A stretch of 21,453 bases of DNA. Source: JBHWPB01 sp043424675. GTDB taxonomy: Bacteria; Bacillota; Bacilli; Lactobacillales; Carnobacteriaceae_A. The translations under genes and the position numbers were made by a program. A model generated the notes under the pieces. That model made no database searches and was not told the origin of the DNA. It saw only the letters and a list, made by a program, of their open reading frames with translations. Shown piece after piece: positions 16,528 to 21,453 of the stretch (its first letter is position 1; the number at the start of each line of letters is the position of its first letter). The stretch spans positions 1 to 21,453 of the forward strand of contig JBHWPB010000079.1 in NCBI GenBank assembly GCA_043424675.1. Reading direction: 5' to 3'.

Positions 16528-17379
16528 CTATTTTCTCACACTTCGTCCAGTTTTTCTCGCTTTTTTCAGTGCTTTCTTACGCTTTTCTTCGTTTTCTCTT
16601 GCAATTCTCTCTTCTTCTTCTTGCTTTTTGATTTTCTCAAACGGGTTATTAATGACTAAGGTCTGTACAACTGAAAAGGCGTTTGACACCGCAAAATAAA
16701 GGGATAAGGCACTTGGCAAGCTCGCACTTATAAATAAAATGAACACAGGCATGATATAAGTCATGGCCGTCATCCCGCCGCCACCTTGATTAGCATTAGC
16801 CATCGATGACAATTTCACATTAACAAAAGTCAGCGCAGCTGCAAGGATTGGAAGGATGAAGTAAGGATCTGGTTCTCCCAGATTGAGCCACAAGAATGAT
16901 GAGTTACTGATAACCTGTGTTCGACTGATGGATTGGTAGAGGGCAATAAGTATCGGCATCTGTATAATGAGTGGTAAGAGACTGGCAAAAGGATTGACGC
17001 CCGCTTCTTCTAGAAGACGTGCCCGCTCTTCGTTTTTCTTTTCTAAAGAAGCTTCGTCATTTGAAGGATACTTCTGTTCAATTGCATCTAACTGTGGTTG
17101 TATACTTCCCATTTTTTCCGTACTTTTAAGCTGGTAATAACTTAAAGGAACAAGAACGACTTTGATGAGAACAGTAAAGACAATAATTGCTGTTCCGAAA
17201 CTGCCATTAAACAACTCAGCTAACCATATAATAATACGTGAGAAGTTAAGAACGATGAAACCATCCCAAAATCCTTCACTCTCAGGAGAGATCACTTCTG
17301 TCCGGCCACATGCTCCTAGAAAGAGGACTAGACTTATCAAACCAATGACAAGAAGCCATTTTTTTAGCTTTTTATTCAC
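16528..17379 (-). CDS. yidC: membrane protein insertase YidC (OxaA/SpoIIIJ), lipoprotein form
   Basis: YidC inserts and folds membrane proteins with or without Sec. The 283-residue protein has a lipoprotein signal ending in LGAC (Cys 24), then about five membrane segments and a basic C-terminal tail (KKRKKALKKARK) suited to ribosome contact. The conserved positive residue of the first core helix, usually Arg, is Lys 73 (LIKVVLVPLS). The family segment NPFASLLPLIIQMPILIALYQ is present. The start is GTG at 17377-17379: AGGAAGGA lies upstream and the signal peptide begins MNKKLKK. It follows rnpA in the standard order, with a hairpin in between. Confidence 0.95.
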   Translation of the reverse strand: MNKKLKKWLLVIGLISLVLFLGACGRTEVISPESEGFWDGFIVLNFSRIIIWLAELFNGSFGTAIIVFTVLIKVVLVPLSYYQLKSTEKMGSIQPQLDAIEQKYPSNDEASLEKKNEERARLLEEAGVNPFASLLPLIIQMPILIALYQSISRTQVISNSSFLWLNLGEPDPYFILPILAAALTFVNVKLSSMANANQGGGGMTAMTYIMPVFILFISASLPSALSLYFAVSNAFSVVQTLVINNPFEKIKKQEEEERIARENEEKRKKALKKARKTGRSVRK

Positions 17380-17400
17380 AATGAATCCTTCCTTTATTTG

Positions 17401-17435
17401 AAAACAGACGTTTATGTAGGATAAACGTCTGTTTT
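17401..17435 (-). terminator. strong hairpin between rnpA and yidC
   Basis: A perfect 15-bp stem (17401-17415 with 17421-17435) with a 5-base loop lies just after the rnpA stop. On the minus strand it is followed by only four U from the stem itself, and on the plus strand by six T, so on the coding strand it may act as a partial terminator or a processing or stabilising hairpin. Confidence 0.7.
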
Positions 17436-17439
17436 TTAT

Positions 17440-17808
17440 TTAATCATTAAGTTTTGTCTGATCATTCTCGTCAATCAGAATCTGTGCGATATTAAAAACA
17501 TGCATTAAATTTTTTTTCACTTCTGCAGTGGAGAGGTTTGCTGCCGGTTTACGAGCAATGACTATAAAATCGATATCCTCTTTGATAGAGTTTTCTAATT
17601 CTAGTACACCTTGACGAATTTTGCGTTTCAATGCGTTACGTTCCACAGCATTACCTATTTTCTTACCCACAGAGATTCCTACTCTAAAATGATCTTGATT
17701 TTGTTTATTTAAAATATAGACAACAAATTGACGGTTTGCAGTCGATTTTCCATGGTGAAATACGCGTTGAAAATCAGCTTCACTTTTTACTCGATAAGCT
17801 TTCTTCAT
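17440..17808 (-). CDS. rnpA: ribonuclease P protein component
   Basis: RnpA is the small basic protein of RNase P, which matures tRNA 5' ends. The 122-residue product has the RnpA signature [18 protein letters not shown] (48-65) and the usual N-terminal [10 protein letters not shown]. It is of normal length. GAGGTGG lies just before the ATG. It follows rpmH by about 57 bases, a gap that holds a terminator-like hairpin. Confidence 0.97.
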   Translation of the reverse strand: MKKAYRVKSEADFQRVFHHGKSTANRQFVVYILNKQNQDHFRVGISVGKKIGNAVERNALKRKIRQGVLELENSIKEDIDFIVIARKPAANLSTAEVKKNLMHVFNIAQILIDENDQTKLND

Positions 17809-17835
17809 TTTCCACCTCGTATCTCATGCTCTTTC

Positions 17836-17867
17836 AAAAAAAAAGACCACTGAGACGGTCAGTGATC
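17836..17867 (-). terminator. terminator-like hairpin after rpmH
   Basis: GA-x-CACTGA pairs with TCAGTG-x-TC (17845-17853 and 17859-17867) around GACGG, followed on the minus strand by nine U. The stem overlaps the rpmH stop codon. It probably lowers transcription into rnpA, keeping L34 in excess. Confidence 0.78.
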
Positions 17868-18003
17868 AAGAAGTTAAACGTTTTCTTCCTTTTTTACGTC
17901 TTCTTTTAATAATGTTACGTCCGTTTTTAGTACTCATTCTTGCACGGAATCCGTGATTCTTTTTACGTTTGCGTTTTTTAGGTTGAAATGTTCTTTTAGA
18001 CAT
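17866..18003 (-). CDS. rpmH: 50S ribosomal protein L34
   Basis: A 45-residue, very basic protein begins [19 protein letters not shown] and contains ARMSTKNGR and a final Arg/Lys-rich helix, the complete L34 pattern. It has one Ser more at the N-terminus than the common MKRTFQP form and ends RKRLTS. AGGAGGTG precedes the ATG. It is the first gene of the leftward operon from the origin and has a strong promoter. Confidence 0.97.
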   Translation of the reverse strand: MSKRTFQPKKRKRKKNHGFRARMSTKNGRNIIKRRRKKGRKRLTS

Positions 18004-18068
18004 AGATTGCACCTCCTATAATTTTCAGGCATTTTTCCGTGAAAATACATTCTATTTTCGACTGTGTC

Positions 18069-18098
18069 ATTATATCGTATTTTAACTAACTTTGTCAA
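18069..18098 (-). promoter_or_regulatory. sigma-A promoter for rpmH
   Basis: A perfect TTGACA (18093-18098) and a perfect TATAAT (18069-18074) are spaced by 18 bases on the minus strand. A leader hairpin GAAAATA/TATTTTC (18041-18047 and 18053-18059) lies between it and the rpmH start. Confidence 0.9.
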
Positions 18099-18190
18099 AC
18101 ATCTTTTGATTTTTATAACAATTTAGTTCTCAAAGTCAAACTCTAACTGGTTAAATATTTGATTTTTATACTCTGAAGTTATCCCAATAC

Positions 18191-18480
18191 TTATACACAT
18201 ATCTGATTTCTCCTGTGCATGACTTTCTTTCTTTCCACAGACTTTTCCACATGTTATCCCCAATTCACAGGCCTGTGGATTAGTTATCCACAACTGTTGA
18301 TTATCTGTTTGGATTTTTATTCATAGGCTGTTACAGCAGGGCTGATCGAGCGTTTCGTAATAATATCCGCCTGTTGATAACTTTAATAAAGTGCTTTAAT
18401 AGACACTTTATACACAGCCTGTGGATTAAACAATCAACAGCCTGTTATTAAGTTTTAATGTTTTTTAAATCTGTGGAAAA
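18191..18480. other. oriC, DnaA-box cluster upstream of dnaA
   Basis: This stretch holds many matches or near matches to the DnaA box TTATCCACA. Plus orientation: TTATACACA 18191-18199, TTTTCCACA 18243-18251, TTATCCCCA 18254-18262, perfect TTATCCACA 18284-18292, TTATACACA 18408-18416. Minus orientation: TAATCCACA 18274-18282 and 18420-18428, TTATCAACA 18372-18380, TTTTCCACA 18472-18480. The density, and the position just before dnaA, identify the upstream half of a bipartite origin of the Bacillus type. Confidence 0.88.
18386..18411. repeat. inverted repeat inside the upstream origin cluster
   Basis: ATAAAGTG (18386-18393) and CACTTTAT (18404-18411) are perfect inverted copies around a 10-base centre. 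The right arm overlaps a DnaA-box-like TTATACACA. There is no U-tract, so it is not a terminator. It could be a protein operator. Confidence 0.6.
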
Positions 18481-18502
18481 CTCCTATACTATTTGCTATA
18501 AT
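18474..18502 (+). promoter_or_regulatory. dnaA promoter overlapping a DnaA box
   Basis: TGC-TATAAT (18494-18502) is a consensus extended -10, with TGGAAA (18474-18479) 17 bases upstream as a partial -35. That hexamer lies inside the reversed DnaA box at 18472-18480, so DnaA could repress its own gene. Confidence 0.75.
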
Positions 18503-18533
18503 GAAAAGTACATTTGTTTTTAAGGAGGAAGTT

Positions 18534-19886
18534 ATGGCTGATAAAGATCAACTATGGAATTATATAGATAATAAATTTAAACAATCTTTATCTAAAGTCA
18601 GCTATGATACCTGGATTTCTAGTGCGAAAGCTATTGAATTTTCTAGTGATGAGATTGTGATAGAAGTTCCTTCAGAACTACATAAAGAATACTGGGGAAA
18701 TAATCTTGCAACTCAAACGATGGAATTCTTATTTGAATATATAGGCAGAGAAATTCAGCCGCGTATCGTAACTGAAGATGAAAGAACACAATATGAGGGT
18801 CAAGAAATAAAAGGGGACTCTGCTGCTCGACGAGAATTTGCTGGAAAGAATCAACAAGAAAAATATGGTTCAAAACTTAGTCAAAAATATACCTTTGACA
18901 CTTTCGTAATCGGGAAAGGTAACCAGATGGCACACGCTGCCGCTTTAGTTGTAGCTGAAGAACCCGGAACGATTTATAATCCCCTTTTCTTTTACGGAGG
19001 AGTCGGACTTGGGAAAACCCACCTCATGCATGCTATTGGCCACCAGCTGCTTGAAATTCGTCCCCACGCCAATGTCAAGTATGTGACAAGTGAAAATTTC
19101 GCGAATGATTATATTTCTTCTATTAGAAACCAAACAATGGAAGAATTTAGACAAGCTTATAGAAACATTGACCTTCTATTAGTAGATGATATTCAATTTT
19201 TTGCTGATAAAGAAGGAACACAAGAGGAATTTTTCCATACTTTTAACGAACTTTACGACAAGCGTAAACAGATTGTCCTGACAAGTGACCGTCTGCCTAA
19301 TGAAATTCCCCAGCTTGAAGAACGATTAGTTTCACGTTTTGCATGGGGACTCTCGGTAGATATCACCCCGCCAGATTTAGAAACAAGAATTGCTATTTTA
19401 AAGAGTAAAGCTGAGGCTGAGAATTTAGAAATTCCTGGTGATACTTTAAGCTATATCGCTGGACAGATTGATTCCAATATTCGAGAATTAGAAGGAGCTT
19501 TGTTAAGAGTCCAAGCTTTTGCTGCGATGAGTGGTCAAGAAATAACAACAAGTCTGGCAGCGGATGCACTCAAAAGCATGCTTCACGACAACGAGGACAA
19601 AGAAATAGACATTTCGACTATTCAAAAAGCAGTGGGAAAATACTACAACGTTTCAAGAGAAGATTTGCTGGGAAAAAGAAGAACACAATCTATCGCTTTT
19701 CCCCGTCAAGTTGCTATGTATTTATGCCGGGAGATGACATCAGAATCTTTCCCAAAAATTGGCAAAGAATTTGGCGGTAAAGATCACACTACTGTTATGT
19801 ATGGCCATGAAAAAATTGAAAAACAGCTACAAGAAGATGAGAATTTAAGGATAGCAATCGATGAAATAAAACAATCACTCAGTTAA
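18534..19886 (+). CDS. dnaA: chromosomal replication initiator protein DnaA
   Basis: DnaA binds the boxes at the origin, oligomerises with ATP, and opens the DNA. The 450-residue protein has the N-terminal domain I (1-75), a short linker, and the AAA+ domain with Walker A GGVGLGKT (155-162), Walker B LLLVDD (214-219), RLVSRFAWG (264-272) and the sensor II region SNIRELEGAL (314-323). Domain IV carries the DNA-binding signature KDHTTVMYGHEKI (416-428). The common HA after DHTTVx is YG here, a small departure. The frame is open from 18501, but ATG 18534 follows AAGGAGG by 5 bases and gives the normal N-terminus. Confidence 0.98.
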   Translation: MADKDQLWNYIDNKFKQSLSKVSYDTWISSAKAIEFSSDEIVIEVPSELHKEYWGNNLATQTMEFLFEYIGREIQPRIVTEDERTQYEGQEIKGDSAARREFAGKNQQEKYGSKLSQKYTFDTFVIGKGNQMAHAAALVVAEEPGTIYNPLFFYGGVGLGKTHLMHAIGHQLLEIRPHANVKYVTSENFANDYISSIRNQTMEEFRQAYRNIDLLLVDDIQFFADKEGTQEEFFHTFNELYDKRKQIVLTSDRLPNEIPQLEERLVSRFAWGLSVDITPPDLETRIAILKSKAEAENLEIPGDTLSYIAGQIDSNIRELEGALLRVQAFAAMSGQEITTSLAADALKSMLHDNEDKEIDISTIQKAVGKYYNVSREDLLGKRRTQSIAFPRQVAMYLCREMTSESFPKIGKEFGGKDHTTVMYGHEKIEKQLQEDENLRIAIDEIKQSLS

Positions 19887-19912
19887 GTGGTATATTCTAT
19901 TTACAAGCGAAT

Positions 19913-20022
19913 TGTGGATAGCTGTGGAACAATGTGGATAACCTAAAGAGTTATCCACAAGTTATCAACAGGTCAAAAAGTCTAAACCATACTATCTGAC
20001 GAACTTATCCCCACTATCCACA
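19913..20022. other. oriC, DnaA-box cluster between dnaA and dnaN
   Basis: Seven boxes lie in 110 bases. Minus orientation: CTATCCACA 19913-19921, TGTTCCACA 19923-19931, perfect TTATCCACA 19933-19941. Plus orientation: perfect TTATCCACA 19951-19959, TTATCAACA 19962-19970, TTATCCCCA 20005-20013 and CTATCCACA 20014-20022, the last two back to back. They lie next to the DnaA-trio tract and the AT-rich stretch. Confidence 0.92.
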
Positions 20023-20026
20023 GGCC

Positions 20027-20100
20027 CTATTACTACTATTACTATCTCTTTAAACTAAATATAATATAAGAGTCCAATAAAAGAGAAATAAAATTTTAGA
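20027..20100. other. DnaA-trio tract and AT-rich unwinding element
   Basis: After the last DnaA box come GGCC and then six triplets CTA-TTA-CTA-CTA-TTA-CTA (20027-20044). On the other strand, read 3' to 5', these are GAT or AAT, which is the DnaA-trio defined in Bacillus subtilis for strand opening. The following 56 bases (20045-20100) are almost all A and T. The order box, GC spacer, trios, AT-rich DNA is that of a basal unwinding system. Confidence 0.8.
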
Positions 20101-20106
20101 GATATT

Positions 20107-20115
20107 TGTTATACT
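20107..20115 (+). promoter_or_regulatory. extended -10 promoter for dnaN
   Basis: TGT-TATACT (20107-20115) is a good extended -10, 28 bases before the dnaN start; no matching -35 was seen. It would give dnaN a promoter apart from dnaA. Confidence 0.5.
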
Positions 20116-20142
20116 TACATCGAATATCTAAGGAGGAAGAGT

Positions 20143-21282
20143 ATGAAATTTACAATAAACCGTTCAACATTTAATGAAGTTATCCAAGATGTGCAACTTG
20201 CTATTTCATCTCAAACAACAATTCCTATTTTGACAGGAATTAAGATCACGTGTCATGAAGAAGGAATCACATTAACAGGCAGTGATGCAGATATATCTAT
20301 CGAATCTTTCATTTCGGCAGAAGAGGAAGAGCATGGTTTAGATATTGAAAGAACAGGCGAAATGGTGGTCGAACCTGCACGTTTCTTGAGCGATATCATT
20401 AAAAAATTGCCAGACGAAAAAGTTTCGCTTGAATTATTAAATAATGGACAAGTGTCTATTGAATCAGATACCTCATCATTCACTATTCACGCTTTAGATG
20501 CGGATCAATATCCTCGCTTGCCAGAAATTGAAATGGACAAGAAAATTATCTTGCCTGTGACACTATTTAAACAGGTAGTTAAACAAACCATTATTTCAGT
20601 CTCTCACCACGAAAGTCGACCTATTCTAACAGGCGTCCAATTTACGATTCAAGGCGGCGTTTTACGCGCTGTTTCGACAGATAGTCACCGTTTGAGCCGT
20701 CGTGATATTACTTTGGACCAGACACCCGGAGATAATTATGAGATCGTGATGCCTGGAAAGAGCTTAAATGAACTGATGCGTCTTTTAGATGATGGCATAG
20801 AAGAAGTAGAATTATATGTCACAGAAAACCAAGTCTTATTCAATATCGAAGATACAAAATTCTACTCAAGGCTACTGGAAGGAAATTATCCTGATACGGA
20901 GCGACTTATTCCAACAGAAACCAATACTGTGGTAACACTGAAGGCTCAAGAGCTCATAGGTGCTGTAGACAGGGCTTCCCTCTTATCCCATGCAGGTAAA
21001 AATAACGTGGTCAAATTGACTATTGATTCAAATAAAATGGAGATATCAGGAGATTTTCCTGAAATTGGTAAAATTGAAGAAAACATCAATTATGAAAACA
21101 TCGAAGGCGATCCTATTCAGATTTCCTTCAACCCTGACTACATGAAAGATGCTCTCCAAGCATTTGGACAGTCTGAAATTAACATTTCATTTGTAGGGTC
21201 TTTACGTCCCTTTGTCTTGCAGCCTGCTGATGGCAGCACTGACTTTGTACAACTCATTACGCCCATCAGAACACCAGATTAA
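20143..21282 (+). CDS. dnaN: DNA polymerase III subunit beta (sliding clamp)
   Basis: DnaN forms the dimeric ring that holds the replicative polymerase on DNA. The 379-residue protein is of normal length and spans the three clamp domains, starting MKFTINRSTFNEVIQDVQ and ending with the family's C-terminal QLITPIRTPD. The segment RPILTGVQFTIQGGVLRAVSTDSHRLS (about residues 160-190) is typical of the family, in the middle domain. AGGAGG lies 6 bases before the ATG. It follows dnaA across the unwinding region, the standard order in Bacillota. Confidence 0.98.
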   Translation: MKFTINRSTFNEVIQDVQLAISSQTTIPILTGIKITCHEEGITLTGSDADISIESFISAEEEEHGLDIERTGEMVVEPARFLSDIIKKLPDEKVSLELLNNGQVSIESDTSSFTIHALDADQYPRLPEIEMDKKIILPVTLFKQVVKQTIISVSHHESRPILTGVQFTIQGGVLRAVSTDSHRLSRRDITLDQTPGDNYEIVMPGKSLNELMRLLDDGIEEVELYVTENQVLFNIEDTKFYSRLLEGNYPDTERLIPTETNTVVTLKAQELIGAVDRASLLSHAGKNNVVKLTIDSNKMEISGDFPEIGKIEENINYENIEGDPIQISFNPDYMKDALQAFGQSEINISFVGSLRPFVLQPADGSTDFVQLITPIRTPD

Positions 21283-21341
21283 CGAATATGTAATCACAGC
21301 CCCTCTGTGTTGAAACATTGAAAGTACAATTCCCGAAATAA

Positions 21342-21386
21342 TTATCCACAAAGTTATCCACTTATTATTTCTTAGGATGTTGATAA
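21342..21386. other. third DnaA-box group, downstream of dnaN
   Basis: A perfect TTATCCACA (21342-21350), TTATCCACT (21354-21362) and a reversed TTATCAACA (21378-21386) lie within 45 bases in the spacer after dnaN. A short hairpin CACAG/CTGTG (21295-21309) with no U-tract lies between dnaN and these boxes. Confidence 0.75.
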
Positions 21387-21437
21387 GATAGACAATAAAA
21401 TTTCTATGCTTAGAGTAAAATTTAGGATATATTCTAA

Positions 21438-21443
21438 TATAAT
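21438..21443 (+). promoter_or_regulatory. possible -10 element at the right edge
   Basis: TATAAT lies 10 bases before the end of the window, in AT-rich DNA. It has no clear -35. In Bacillota dnaN is often followed by yaaA and recF, for which this might be a promoter; the window ends before it can be seen. Confidence 0.25.
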
Positions 21444-21453
21444 TTAACAGCAG

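Noticed and set aside
18191..18480. CRISPR-like array of short repeats upstream of dnaA
   Set aside because: The repeats are nine-base DnaA boxes in both orientations at irregular spacing, not long direct repeats with even spacers.
21295..21309. Hairpin after dnaN as a terminator
   Set aside because: Only 5 bp and not followed by a U-tract.

Overview
The window is the replication-origin neighbourhood of a low-to-moderate GC Gram-positive chromosome (Bacillota, probably Lactobacillales). This rests on the dnaA-dnaN pair, the divergent rpmH-rnpA-yidC-jag cluster, the mnmE-mnmG pair, strong AGGAGG-type ribosome binding sites, a lipoprotein YidC, a bacterial D-lactate dehydrogenase, and fermentative and pentose-phosphate genes. 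Many proteins are rich in Asp and Glu, which would suit a salt- or alkali-adapted member such as the Carnobacteriaceae; that placement is inference.

Layout. At the right end, dnaA (18534-19886) and dnaN (20143-21282) are read rightwards. Three clusters of DnaA boxes lie upstream of dnaA, between dnaA and dnaN, and after dnaN. The dnaA-dnaN gap also holds a DnaA-trio tract followed by an AT-rich stretch, so it is the likely unwinding site. Leftwards from the origin run rpmH, rnpA, yidC and jag, then a folC-type gene joined to jag, a hairpin terminator, a second folC-type paralogue and a MurT-like Mur ligase. Next come a divergent glucose-6-phosphate dehydrogenase homologue and a YczE/YitT-like membrane protein, still on the minus strand. 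On the plus strand are a D-lactate dehydrogenase (7870-8865), a beta-propeller 6-phosphogluconolactonase (6716-7750), and a two-gene redox module: a haem/FAD/NAD(P)H transmembrane reductase and a membrane-anchored protein with two FMN-attachment domains (4415-6485). The left end carries mnmE and mnmG (minus strand) and the 3' part of a YtxH-type gene.

How they work together. DnaA, DnaN and the boxes form the initiation region. RpmH, RnpA, YidC and Jag serve ribosome, RNase P, membrane insertion and envelope control. MnmE and MnmG modify the tRNA wobble uridine. The usual jag-mnmE-mnmG neighbourhood is split here by about 11.7 kb of metabolic and redox genes. Within that stretch the points most worth a look are the G6PDH homologue that has lost several substrate- and NADP-phosphate-binding residues, the tandem folC paralogues with a MurT that has no adjacent gatD, and the compact flavin-based transmembrane electron-transfer pair. 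No tRNA or rRNA genes, CRISPR arrays, insertion sequences or phage genes were seen.
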